This document shows, piece after piece, positions 41,516 to 52,421 of a stretch of 64,000 nucleotides of DNA. Position 1 is the first letter of the stretch, and every line of letters begins with the position of its first letter. The notes under the pieces are model-generated. The model did not search any database and was not told where the DNA came from. It was given only the letters and a program-made list of their open reading frames with translations. The stretch is from Argyresthia goedartella (Eukaryota > Arthropoda > Insecta > Lepidoptera > Argyresthiidae). Location of the stretch: contig OX463814.1 of the NCBI GenBank assembly GCA_949825045.1, positions 31,514,383 through 31,578,382 on the forward strand, read 5' to 3'. Made by a program: the position numbers and the translations under genes.

Positions 41516-42302
41516 ACAGTAATGTCTTTGCGAATGGATCCGTTTGGCACAGTTGGAAAAAAGCTGTTAATGTTGTGTTCTGAGGTGGTTCGCTTGCAAT
41601 TTTTCTAGCCGAGTCTTTTGTAAAGTAAACTCTCTGTCCATTCTCCAAATGTACTGCTAGATGTTGCACAGCTGTTTCGCGTTCGTGTATGGGAAAACTA
41701 AAAATCCTCCACGCTGCTTCGTTATTGTTGATGTATCTTCCCATTTGGTACATGAGGATCTCATCATTTCTGTTATTTTGTTCGCTATTTTGGACTATTT
41801 GAAATACTGCCATATCACTACCTTTGTTTACGTACTTACATATATATTTAATAGATTTTACTGAATTGCAGTATTCAACGTTTATGTGTGCTTGGAACAT
41901 TTTGGAAAGTAGTGGGTTATATGGTACTACCCATTGATTATCTATTTCCAGTGCGTCTCTGCCTTTTATTCGTATTTTTGCTATGAAGCCACCGTTTTTC
42001 GGTGATCGTCTTCTATATTTGGGATAGCCGTCATCTTTAGTTTTTGTATAGTCCAAGTATGATTTTGGATATATTTTTGTACTTTTTCCATCACTCATGC
42101 ATGGCGCATTGAAGATTAATGGTCCACATGGTCCGTGAATCATGTTTTTCACTACTATGTTGTACAGTTCCGGAACTTTTTGTGGATTGGGAAATTCAGC
42201 TTGGATGATTTTGTCGATATCCGTGGGATAAATTTTATCGTGTAGCCATATGAGATTGAGTGAGTGAGGTAATCCTCGTTTTTGCCACTCGATTTTATAC
42301 AT
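41412..42302 (-). pseudogene. Helitron Rep (HUH nuclease) domain
   Basis: 296 codons. The Rep nickase would cut and join single-stranded DNA in rolling-circle transposition. WQKRGLPHSLNLIWLHDKI is the HUH region, where one expects H-x-H, and here the second His is replaced (HSL). The catalytic Tyr pair is preserved in IKYICKYVNKGSDMAVF. Other conserved blocks are NMIHGPCGPLIFNAPCM, YPKYRRRSPKNGG, VVPYNPLLSKMFQAHINVEY and RIFSFPIHERETAVQHLAVH. The lost metal-binding His and the frame change near 41412-41515 indicate inactivity. Confidence 0.85.
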
Positions 42303-42377
42303 CCAGCATCTAACGGTTCCAAAGATGTGGTATTTTGTGATGACTTCAATAAATCTTATTTGTTTTTGTCGAAAAAC

Positions 42378-42600
42378 TCAGGCTATTATGTCGTGTCGAT
42401 CCATGGAGGTTTGTCCGTATTTTAGTTGTTCTTTGATGTCTGGCCATGATGAGTTGCATGTAAATGTTATGAAGAGATCAGGTCGTCCATATTTTCTTAC
42501 GTAAGTCATAGCATCTTTAGTATATTCGTGCATATGTCTTGGACTTCCTATGTATGATGAGGGTGAGATTACCATTGTTCGAATATCGTCAATATTGTCG
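42378..42600 (-). pseudogene. Helitron_like_N domain fragment
   Basis: The minus strand reads SPSSYIGSPRHMHEYTKDAM, TYVRKYGRPDLFITFTCNSS and WPDIKEQL, a near-invariant block immediately upstream of Rep in Helitron proteins. It is separated from Rep by a frame change at about 42340-42378. Confidence 0.85.
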
Positions 42601-42888
42601 TCATTTATGATCGCGTCTAGAAGGTGGATGTATTATTCTGTGCGTAGTTTCTTCTGATTCAGTCTTATGCAAAGCATCCGTTCTGCTTCTATTTTTGCGT
42701 ACATATCTACCAGAAATTGTTGAAATAAACGGTGAGTTTTGAGTATGTGATTGTATATATCATTTTCTCTGATCATTAAGCGGTAAGCATAGAACTCCTT
42801 GGAAGTGACTTTTTTGTTTGTTTCTATGCCTGTTTCAGGTTGAATTTGTTTTATATTGATTGATATCCGTCCTATCCGTGCAGAAATA

Positions 42889-43739
42889 TTAACGGATATT
42901 GAAGAGCATCATATGAACGGTGTGTGCCTGCAATGCTTTTCTTCTTCTTTGTAAAATTATGTGACGGCTTGTATTTTCATTGCCCACAATTACGATGGTG
43001 ACTTCATCTATCTGAGGTGCATTAAATCTACGTTCGTGTTCTTCACGTGGTCTTTTATCGGCTCGAACTACAATTTTAAAGTCATCAGAAATCATGCGGT
43101 CTAATGTTGTTTTGAATATGTAAATCAGTTGATTGTATTTGTGTAAGATCCACTGTACATCTTGGATTATTTCGCGTCTCAATCCATTAAAATTTGTGCA
43201 TCGTTGATCAATTTCTTGTTCTTGATATCCGATACTTTATAGTCGCTTCGTATGCAGAAATTTATAGTCTTCGTTAGGCATTAGTAGTAACGATCCTATT
43301 TTGTGATAAGTTTGCCCTTGAATTTAAAATACATATTCAAATTTATTTCTATTAGTGTTAGTCGAAGTAACACCGAAAGAAGTCATTTGAAGAAAGTGTT
43401 TTGATTCTAGTGTTTCCCCGGTCATGTAATGTAGAAATTCCTGCGGAGGTGCTTCCAGTGGTGGTAATCGAATTTTTCCTTTCATTAAACAGAGACCTGG
43501 TGTTTCTTTACTGATTTTTTTCGCGTGGCAAAATTGGAAATTTTTCCGATTACAACGTATTTATGATTGTAATAGTTTTTCGTCGGTTCGTAGTGGAATG
43601 CTTCCTTTGTTAGATTATCTTTTAAAATTCTCGATTCTTCAATACTTTTATTTTCTTTTCTTTCTTCGCTTTTTCTGCTTCTCAGAGTGCTCATTCTGAT
43701 TCGTTGATTTTGTAAACGTGCTTCGTGCTCTTCTTCCAT
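42889..43739 (-). pseudogene. Helitron N-terminal remnants
   Basis: Two frames: 43182-42889 (FKIVVRADKRPREEHERRFN, PQIDEVTIVIVGNE, IILQRRRK) and 43739-43485 (a charged, Arg/Glu-rich N-terminus). In Helitrons 'RRFNAP...EVA..I.G...RDIVL' precedes the Helitron_like_N domain. The stretch between has stop codons. Confidence 0.7.
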
Positions 43740-43775
43740 TTAATTTCTTCGATATTCTTTTTGTTTCCGCCGTTT

Positions 43776-43986
43776 CGCTGCAGAACTGGCAAGATCTCAG
43801 CAGATTATCGGATATTTAGATAAGCCCTTTATAGCCAATTTAGACAGTGGCTCTGATACCGATAGTAACAGTGACTCAGATTTTGAGGAAATTAGTGGAA
43901 TTTATCCACTCGGACATACATATGGCATTAGTGCACATACTTCGGCTTCATTAGATCATAAATACTGTGTGAAACGTTTTCAATAA
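43776..43986 (+). other. Short acidic reading frame, unidentified
   Basis: The plus strand reads GYLDKPFIANLDSGSDTDSN, SDSDFEEISGIYPLGHTYG and ends with a stop at 43984-43986, followed at once by an AATAAA-like signal. The acidic Ser/Asp run recalls N-terminal parts of some transposases, but no family can be named. Confidence 0.3.
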
Positions 43987-44139
43987 AACGAAAATTTTAA
44001 ATGCAATGTGTCAGCAATTATATTTTTATAAGCAATATTTATACTTCATAATTTGTCGATCGTACGGTCTGGTCTAGTAGACCTCTTGTAAAATTCGTAT
44101 TTAGATGTTAAAAGTTGTGATAAGTGCCAAGTGCTTTTT

Positions 44140-44175
44140 TTTGTGGATTTTAGTTATATATATATATATATATGT
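44140..44175. repeat. (TA)n microsatellite
   Basis: 'tatatatatatatatatatg' tract in AT-rich DNA. Confidence 0.85.
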
Positions 44176-44221
44176 ATATTTTTTATTTGGCTAACAAAAC
44201 GGCTATATTTATGAATCAATC

Positions 44222-44795
44222 CTAAATTAATAAATCGCTAAAAATAATCGTGTGTTACACGGTTCCGGCGCTGCTTGGGTACGAGCGCGCGCGCACCAAC
44301 TATGCCTCCAATTCACCGCTAAATAGGAGAATTGATATGTACGAGAAACACTTTGCGAGGGCCGATGTCTTTTACCTGAACCGGACTCAATTTATATCAC
44401 AGGTTTGTGCGAAGATAAGGTCAATCAAATTAGATAATTGATCATCAAAAATAAACAACAATCAATAACATTTATTCAAGGAAATTGAACTCTCTCATAT
44501 GACATCGAAACACCTCATATCCACACACATATTACATACCCTCTCTCTCTCTCACACACATACACACACATACACATATACAAACGCACGCACGCACAAA
44601 CACATACCTTATTATATATAATGTAAAATTACCTTTTATACATATGTTTTATGATCTAAAAATCCTCATCATAATTTATAAAGGATATGTTTCGTAATTG
44701 GCATTACCGATTTATATCAGTGTTATTTTTATCGAATTAATTACTAATGCTGTGAAACATCAACAAATAAATATATATATAAATAAATAAATAAA
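44222..44795 (+). pseudogene. LINE 3' end with ORF2 C-terminal fragment
   Basis: VPALLGYERARTNYASNSPL and NRRIDMYEKHFARADVFYLN (44250-44441) resemble the extreme C-terminus of Jockey/CR1-type ORF2 proteins ('R-T-x-Y-x-x-x-S-P ... Y/N'). A CT/CA microsatellite (44533-44607) and a tail of AAATAAAT repeats at 44766-44795 follow, as expected for a LINE 3' end. Confidence 0.55.
44533..44607. repeat. (CT)n(CA)n microsatellite
   Basis: 'ctctctctctctctcacaca' followed by CACACATA and CGCACGCACG repeats. Confidence 0.85.
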
Positions 44796-44831
44796 TCCAC
44801 TATTTACACCGATTGCAGCAATTTATGTTAT

Positions 44832-45104
44832 ATGTGGCAACCCTTCTCGATGGTGGCGTCATCCCTTCATTCTAGAGATAAGTTTGTCAATGTACTTAAG
44901 GATGCATGTGACAGTGTCACATCGGACAATTGGAAGAAAGACATCGACAGAACAAGAAAAAATATGGAAGAAGATTGGGAGCGTGACGTACGGTTCGACC
45001 AATCTACCCACGAAATGATTATAAATCTACAAGACTGCTCCAGCGAGTCCGAATCAGACTTTGATGATGGTGATTTGGGCTGTGAACCGATTGAACAAGA
45101 ATAA
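44832..45104 (+). pseudogene. Possible Tc1/IS630-type transposase C-terminal tail
   Basis: Open frame with KFVNVLKDACDSVTSDNWKK, IDRTRKNMEEDWERDVRFDQ and an acidic Ser/Asp/Glu tail (DCSSESESDFDDGD). The pattern 'V...W..C..H....E..Y/W..D ... acidic tail' is familiar from C-termini of insect DDE_3-type transposases, but no catalytic motif is present. It could alternatively be the last exon of a small host gene; an AATAAA sits at the stop (45101-45106). Confidence 0.4.
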
Positions 45105-45246
45105 AAACATGTTACAACTTCATTTTGTTTGATTTGCTTGAAACATTCAGTAACTTTAGTTAGAATATCGATAATTTATATCGACCCTAGTAAAGTCACA
45201 GTGACAAGCTGTCAGAGATCATCCTATGTTGAACAATGTATAAATG

Positions 45247-46525
45247 TACAATTGAAACGCTACTAATGAAATTAAATAATTACGGAGTTAGAAATAAAGC
45301 GTTGGATCTACTAAGATCATACCTAAACAATAGAATTCAGAAGTCAACGGTGTTAAATCTGATGGATCGGGAGTAAAAATTGGCGTTCCACAATGTTTCA
45401 TATTAGGCCCTTTCTTATTCCTGGTATATATTAACGATCTGCTTTTCTTGGTGGAGAAATTGGTTTAAAGGTATATTAACGATCTGCCTATTTTGATGAT
45501 GTCAATGGAGTATTATCTTTAACCTTGAATTGGTTCACAGTTAACAATTTATTGTTAAATGCTGGTAAAACCAAATGTATCAAATTCTCACTTCCAAATG
45601 TCAGGCAAGTTAGGACCAGTTTAGTGTTGGACAGCAATACGTTAGAGTTAGTAAATGACACGAAGTTTCTTGGAATAACCATTGATAGCAAATTGCAGTG
45701 GGGACCCCACATAGAAAAATTGGCTGATAAATTAAGTTCTGAGGCTTACGCTGTTAGGAACATCAGACAAAACACGGATGTGGCTACATCTAGGCTAGTA
45801 TAGTTTAGTTACTTTCATAGTGTCATGTCCTATGGTGTCATGTTGTGGGGGAAAGCAGCGGATATTCAAACTTTTTTTATTTTACAGAAAAGAGCTATTC
45901 CTCCTCCTTAAGAGAGCTTTTTAAAGAAATTGACATACTTACTGTAGCTAGTCAATTTATTTTCGAAAATATAATATATGTAGGTACGCAATAACCTTAC
46001 AAAATTTCCCAAACTTAGCGATAGCTGTAATGTTAACCTAAATAAATAGAAATAATCACAGACTACTTGCGCCCCGGTTTAGACTCGTGAAGGTTAGCAA
46101 TTCTTTCAAGGGTCAATGCATTCTCTACTACAACAAAATACCTCTGGAGATCTTGAAATTGCCATTTGAGCAATTTAAAAACCATGTTAAAGCGACTTTG
46201 TCGAAAAAGGGATGTTACAATGTTAAAAATTACTTAAATGATGGGACTGTATGGGGTTAATCTGGCTCAACACAGACCTTGCTATTAATAATTTTGTAAT
46301 TATTTATTCTTGCTTATTAATTATGATAATGACATAAGTATACATATTTTGTATTAGTTAAGCATAAGATATTTTTAAAAGAGATCTAAAAATCAATCTG
46401 TGGGAGTTTCTACGCCCTTCTCTCCCACAGTGGTCCAATGTAGAGAAGTGGCAAAAAATGACGATTGCTAAGTATATGTAAATATCTACAGTAATAAAGA
46501 CATTTGGAATTGGAATTTTAGAATT
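45247..46525 (+). pseudogene. Second copy of LINE A family (A2)
   Basis: Plus-strand sequence closely matching LINE A (10210-11500). NWFTVNNLLLNAGKTKCIKF, LVLDSNTLELVNDTKFLGIT and IDSKLQWGPHIEKLADKLSS are present (45525-45803), and the C-terminal FKEIDILTVASQFIF and CILYYNKIPLEI-type blocks follow to about 46260. The segment with the catalytic ADD pair is rearranged: a partial duplication 'tatattaacgatctgc' occurs at 45428 and 45475 with the intervening sequence lost. It ends with AATAAAG and a 'ttggaa' tail at about 46495-46520. Confidence 0.85.
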
Positions 46526-47110
46526 TTTGTTGGTCCTACTCATATTAACTGTTTTTCATGGAAATAGCCTTACTCTGTGCACAACCTTTCGAGTAGAATT
46601 CTAAAACTAAATTACGAAACGTTAACGTTATGGAATATCAAAACGCATTTGACACCTGTCGTCAGACAAGCTTTGGTCCGTTTTAGTTATAATTAGATTT
46701 ACTAACGAACGTCTTTTGTGGGTGCCCACACCATCGAGTCAATTTCCCTTTTTTTTATTGTAACGTTCTTTGTTGAAATCGGCAAGCCAAGCGTACTGTG
46801 CGTACTGTGCAGTGTTTGCCTGTTATATGGTCCAATTCATGCATTCTCTATTCTCTTCTTCTTCATCAGTGTGGACAACCACTGTTGAACATAGGCCTAC
46901 ATAATTTAAATTTTATAAAAATATTTTGGACCGCGAAGCCGCCTGTCATCCATCTCTGCCAGTACTTTGTTTTGTTTATGTTTGTTCTAGTTCGTTCAAG
47001 TTCATTCGTTTCACATCCCGGATTCCCTTTCAAAACCCAGTCCCAGACCACTCACTAGGAAGCTATAGCTACTAGTAAATGTGACCTGATATGTTAGAAG
47101 TTACAAAGGA
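46526..47110. other. Upstream of DMAC1-like gene
   Basis: Contains a LINE-3'-end-like block in reverse ('ccactgttgaacataggcct', 46880-46900). The gene's promoter must lie in this region, but no TATA or initiator element can be assigned with confidence. Confidence 0.4.
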
Positions 47111-48548
47111 ATGTCCTCCCAAACTTCGATAATAACAAGCAGAAACCGTGACTGTTTTGCATGTCGAATGGTTAGTGGCAGCGGTCTAATCGGTATCGGG
47201 GGTTATCTCGCTTATCATGCTAGAAGAAACCCTACTACGGCTGGGAAGGTCATCATATTCTCGCTGTCAACAGGTAAGTTTATCAGTGCCTGTCTGACTT
47301 TCTCAGGGTGCTGCTGGTAGTAACTAGGTATATGTGTTTGTGCAATAATTACAGAGATATTAGGTTTCGTTCTGATCCAAGACATTATCATCGTCGTCAT
47401 CATCCTGTCAGGTAACCCACTATTCAGGACAACTATATGCAACAGTTCAACTCATTCCAGGACATAAATAGATTTAAGTAGCTGCATTTTCCACACATCT
47501 CATATGACAAAGGAATGCTCATGGGTCGGCTATAGATCTCGTTCACACGATTTTTATTATTATGTTGATGGAGGGGGGTTATTTGGAGCTCCCCCATCCC
47601 CCTAGTATAGATTTTTTGCAATGAAATTTATATTTTTTGAGAAAAAAAATAATTTTGACAAAATTTCAGGTTACTTACATTCACATAATTTTTCCTATGA
47701 AAGTGACACAATGCAATATATGCCACCCATAAAGAGTTGGGGGAGAGCTTCCTATGCAATCTTGTTGCATTTTTGCATATATTTTTGTTGATAGAGACTC
47801 GGTTTCTTAATTTATTCATTATATATATCATATTATATATAGCTAATTAAAATTCAATTCTGCCATTTATTAAAAATATAAAGATTGTGAAGACGGAGTT
47901 CAAGTAGCATGACATTTCTTGAATCAAATTTGGCAAGAGAAGGTTCTTCTTAGTTGTAACCTAAACCGAAGCGGAGCGAAGCATATGTAAATAAAAACAA
48001 CATTGTAACATTTAATGATATGAATTGTTATTTTTTTTGGTGGCGCAGCCCCATATTAGCCAGAGCTAGGGCAATTTTGAACATGTATGTAATGGAGGAG
48101 TTCTAGGGGTGCCGCCCCCCCCCCCCCCCTCCCCTCCACGGGTTGTTTGTCACTTTCGTTGCGAAAATTATGTAAATATTACTTCAAATCCTTGCAACAA
48201 CTTTGTGAATAACATTTCGCTATATAAAATCCTAACTATCCACTCCACACCATTCCCTACCATTGTACAGTGGTAGGGAAACCCTTAGTGCGCGAGTTAG
48301 ACTCGCACTTGACCGGTTTTTAACGTTTCGTGCGGTTTTTGGTAGCAGTAAAGAGGGTTTATGAAACGTGTGTAGATAAAATATTTAAAATAAAAAAGTG
48401 TTTTTGTTGATCCTTTTTGCTGTGCAAATCAGTATTTTTGATTGCGATTAAATACTAGCCATTTTCTTTTACAGCATTTCTGGTTCTTGGCGCTGCAAGA
48501 TGTGGACAGCTATATCCATTTGATCGCCACACAAGAGAGTCATCGTAA
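47111..48548 (+). CDS. DMAC1/TMEM261-like mitochondrial complex I assembly protein (two exons)
   Basis: Exons 47111-47273 and 48475-48548 give 78 residues. The donor is CAG|GTAAGT, the acceptor TTTTACAG|CAT, and the phase-1 codon is completed cleanly. The protein has a conserved Cys pair (C15, C18 in RDCFACRMVSGSGLIGIGGY), a Gly-rich first membrane segment (about 22-36), a short basic loop (HARRNPTTAGK) and a second membrane segment (47-62), ending RHTRESS. The 'DC.(A/S)CR..SGSGLIG.GGY' signature and two short membrane spans match DUF4536/DMAC1, an inner-membrane factor for the distal membrane arm of respiratory complex I (family knowledge). Human DMAC1 is longer at the N-terminus. The intron holds repeats and a C-run. 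Confidence 0.82.
48115..48129. repeat. 15-base C run
   Basis: Uninterrupted C15 followed by 'tcccctcc' inside the DMAC1-like intron. Confidence 0.9.
48265..48470 (+). repeat. Interspersed repeat (inverse copy at 59880-60060)
   Basis: 'ttttgttgatcctttttgct' and 'gattaaatactagccattt' occur here and, reverse-complemented, at 59970-60030. The acceptor of the DMAC1-like intron lies right at its edge. Confidence 0.75.
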
Positions 48549-49173
48549 ATTAAGAGGTACCTTGCAATATGTTTGATTTTATATCTGAGGTGGAATTCTT
48601 AAGTCGCATTTGATATTTGACCACAGTAGGGAGGGACAGAGTTTTCTTCTCCTGTTTTCGCTTACATAATGCAAGGAGACCGACACATATCACTGTCCTT
48701 CTGTTGACAAATGCCAAATGCTACTACTAAGAATGGCTCCACTTGATTTATAGTCAAAAACACCTCTGTTGGGTAAAGTCTACATTTTATTTTCATATCT
48801 TTGATTGCTTTTAATCTATGAATTTATAAAAATTCAGGGTTTCATGTAAAAGTAACCAAGGTCAACAATATGTTAAATGGATGAAGAAACCATGTCAAAC
48901 AAATAATGTCAAGCTATTTATTGCTAAAACAGTCTAAGCCAAAGTATTTTTTTTCTTTTTTGCTATTAAATATTTATAATTAATATATTTTTTCAACAAG
49001 AGTTACAACTTCTATTGTGAAGGTCCATACATAAATGTTTAAGTATTAAAATAGCATTACTATGTTTTGCTTATCATCGTAAAGCCGCCATTGCCGCGCC
49101 TGTCGGTGGAGAGGTACAGTTTTGCTCACACTCCGTGCCAGAAATTCAACACTCCGTGTTGCGTGACAGGGAG
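48549..49173. other. 3' flank of DMAC1-like gene, nothing recognised
   Basis: AT-rich. No consensus AATAAA close to the stop was noted. No other gene is visible. Confidence 0.35.
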
Positions 49174-49404
49174 TCAGCCCATCTCCTTTGCTCTGGGTAA
49201 TCTATCCAGCCCCCAAACCCACTGTTGAGTAAAAAGCCTTCTCTTCGTTACGCCATTTATTGTGGTCCTGTGCCAACCTGATCCACTGTTCCCCGGCGCT
49301 GTTTTGGAGACGTCAGGTGGTCTGCCTCTCGGTTTACGCGCGTCCCTTGGACACCACCATTCTGTCACCGCCTTGGTCCATCTACAGTCATCCCTCCTAG
49401 CCAA
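49174..49404 (-). pseudogene. RTE-clade LINE C-terminal fragment
   Basis: The minus strand reads RRDDCRWTKAVTEWWCPRDA, RKPRGRPPDV and RRLFTQQWVWGLDRLP. 'RW...V..W.PR...R..GRPP' and a final QQW are typical of RTE ORF ends. Only this terminal piece remains. Confidence 0.8.
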
Positions 49405-49859
49405 GATAAGCGCGAATGCACAACTTAAAAGGCAAAATTTGACAGACTCCTAGTGAGCAACATACTCAGTGCTCGTATGACGATAACGTCTACATAGCAT
49501 CGACCTCTGATACTCGTTCTTACCTACCGAAAGGGTCATTCAACTAGATTTTTAAGCAACAATCTTGCAAATTTAAAAAATTCCTATTAAGTATAAATTA
49601 GGTACTAGTAAAACTCGCGCACCAAGGGTTCGGTACAAATCGTGGTTGTCGAATTTTTCTCTTTACTTGTGTTATATATCTTATCATCATAATACCTACC
49701 TAGGTACCTTGTTTCTTGTCAAATTTCATGATTCTACCTAGAACGGTAAGTAGGTTTTGATTCCCTTGCGAGTATCAAGTAAATTCAGCAAATTTGAGAT
49801 CGCAAACATGAGTACAATGTAGGAAGCAGGAATAATTACGCGTCGACCGCACTGAGCCA

Positions 49860-49950
49860 GCCTGGTGGAGTATGGCTCAATCTTACTCGTATTCGGGTAA
49901 AGGCCCTTGTCCCTTGTGGGGGATATTAATAGGCTACATTATTCTACTAG
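49860..49950 (+). repeat. LINE 3'-end fragment
   Basis: Same 'atggctcaatcttactcg' unit as at 2795-2875, followed by 'aaaggcccttgtcccttgtgg'. Confidence 0.55.
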
Positions 49951-52419
49951 TGTCCCTGTGGGTAGTAGACCTCGCTATCAGGTAGGACTGTGAACCAATT
50001 TATAGGTAAGTATTTTAGATTCAATCAAAATCAAGTAGTAAAGTAGCCGCATCAATAACTTTGTAAACTACATTTTGCGATTTAAAATAAAATCTATTTC
50101 ACGAAAATAGTTATAGTCTATTATGTCGACTTTTCACGAAAATAGTTATAGTCTATTTCAATCACTCTCATGGTCTGTTTAGATCCTCTTTACTAATCCG
50201 TCTCCTACTTCGAGGAGTCCAAACTTGGTACGTATTGAAAATATTTCTTGGATTTTTAGAAAACAGGCGGCAACAAAAAGGTAATGGTATAGTATATTTT
50301 TAGAACCGGCTCAAAAAGCCCTTTAATTTGATATCCCACGGGATAGGTTTCAGAAAAAAAAAACTACAAAAAATTCATGACGTCATAACTAGCTCATAGC
50401 GTCATAACCTTGGGGGAGGGCCAAGGAAAGTTTTTTTTGTTGAGAAAAGCTCTCGACAAAAAAAACTTTTTAAGGAACGCGTGTGCCAAGTTTTGTGAGG
50501 ATCGCTTGAAAACTGTGGCGTCTACACCGGAACTGACAGACACGAGACATAGAGACAGACGAAAGCAAAATCGGCCTCCTATCTTTTCAAAATGGAGCCC
50601 TTCGCCCGCTCCGCTCGCACGGTCAATTGTTATTATCTGCTAAACTCGTGTTAGGTACTTAATCGTGTGGATTTTTTGTAAACATTGTCAAAGATAGACA
50701 GATTGATTCCGGTATTACCTACGTTTCATGGCATACAGCCCGCTGACAGACAGATGGACAGCTAAGGCTTAGGGTCCCGTTTGGCACACTTCGTGAACGG
50801 AAGCCTAATAAACGGTTCAAAAATAATAAATGCCTTCATTTAGCCAGGTCTCATCTTGATATCATATCTACGGTCAAGATAATGATTCGCTTATTATGCA
50901 TACTAACCGGCTTTTATTCATTCTTTCCAATGTCGATGGTTTTAGTAATTATAACAGCAAGATTTATCACAATAACCGGTTAGTATTATATATTATATTA
51001 TCAGTTATCACCACATGCCCGTGGTGAATATGATTAATACTGATTTGCACAGCTAATATTAGGGCAAAACACTGCGGCAGCTCAGGTGAAGTGTAAAGGG
51101 GGTGAGCGAAGCGAAGAATTGTGCTCAATTTAAAATTTGGCAGGTCCGAATCGTTGTTAACGACTTCTAAATCCTGAAAAAAATAACTAAAAGTTTTATC
51201 GCAGTAAAAGTAACCTGTTACTCTCTGATAATGTCCCTTCTGCAGGCAGCGTTTTATAGTCGAAATATAAAACCTACAAAATGAAAAATCTCGCGAGCAC
51301 TGTTTGTTTTTTTTTTTGGCGATTCAGATATTGGAATTTTTTCAGAATGGCGGAGATGTGGTGTTTCAAAATTTCAAAAAACCGCTTTACCCGCTACAGT
51401 CCAAACAGCTTGACGGATTTTAACAAAAGTGTCACTCGCAAGGACTACAGCTCACTGAGCCACTAGTCACATAATGCTTGAATACATTAAGTACCTACTA
51501 CTTTTCTTGCAAAATTTATTTATCAATCTGGGTTACATGGTGTATTGTGTGTAACAAATACAATACTAAGGAAATGCTTTTAGTTATGTTTATTTATTTA
51601 TCTACACACGTATCATAAACTCTCTTTACTGCGTCTTAAAACCGCACGTTAAGACCAGCATAATGTAAAACTATTTGGTAAAAACTCATTTCTTATCTGA
51701 AAATTTGTACGTTATGACTATAATGTGTAAATTTTCTACATATTATGACATTCAAATTTCGAACGCCGACGCCCGCCTGCGTGCCGCCCTTAGTTTGTCT
51801 GTGAAGTTGGTATTAAAGAACAAGCTAAACAACTGCAGAGATAAGATCAATGCCACAATGCCGGCCAAACATGCGCTTATGATATGTGTGCAGATAAACT
51901 AGTGTAGGTATGTAACTGTACAAAATTAGGCATTAAAACTCTCGAGTGATATTATTATGAAACTCGCCTTCGGCTCGTTTCATAAACCCACTCTCGAGTA
52001 TTAATGCCCTCCGTTATGACTTATGTAGCAGTCACATAAACTACTATTATATACCTATTTCAATTTGAAAAAGGCACTAGCAATACCAGTTCACCTTTTT
52101 TCGACAAGAATGGTAATGCGACTTAATATGACGTCATGAGGTCTTATATGTGAGGCGGATTGTGACAGAATATCACATACACGTGGATCGTGACCAAAGA
52201 TGTTATAATTTAACCTCTTGAATACCACCGGCGTTAGCTGAGGCCACTTTTCCGTTATAGGTTTTTAATTTTATTACCATGGCATAAGGTTCCAAATCGC
52301 GACCCGTCCCAACTACCTTCAGTTTATTGAGAGGTTAAAATCATAGGTATGTTAGAATGATGTGGAATGACTTTGCTGTTGTAAATTAATTATAGGCTAT
52401 GACATGCAGTCTACCTACA
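49951..52419. other. Repeat-rich non-coding stretch
   Basis: Contains a direct repeat 'tcacgaaaatagttatagtc' (50099 and 50134), fragments reminiscent of common lepidopteran repeats ('gacagacagatggacagc', 50743), the inverse of the 60137-60226 block at 51045-51120, and a 'ctcgagtgat...ctcgagtatt' pair near 51940-52000. No gene or domain was recognised. Confidence 0.45.
51045..51120 (-). repeat. Interspersed repeat (inverse copy at 60137-60226)
   Basis: 'ctgcggcagctcaggtgaag' and 'agggggtgagcgaagcgaag' are found in reverse at 60130-60200. Confidence 0.75.
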
Positions 52420-52421
52420 TA

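Larger units (their letters stand above)
40830..43740 (-). mobile_element. Decayed Helitron (Rep part, helicase lost)
   Basis: The minus strand carries N-terminal, Helitron_like_N and Rep regions plus the Rep-helicase linker, ending around a QKKIF-like motif just where the helicase would begin. Stops and frame changes separate the pieces. The 5'-TC and 3'-CTRR hairpin ends were not identified. Confidence 0.8.

Noticed and set aside
44533..44607. Tandem CA/CT repeats considered as CRISPR-like or satellite array
   Set aside because: Simple dinucleotide microsatellite with no spacers; no CRISPR array exists in this eukaryotic window.
46798..47058. Open frames on both strands just upstream of the DMAC1-like gene
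   Set aside because: They fall in a LINE-3'-end-like block and overlap each other.
51675..51902. 75-codon plus-strand frame (SNADARLRAALSLSVKLVLK)
   Set aside because: No family resemblance; composition could be chance, and the region is repeat-rich.
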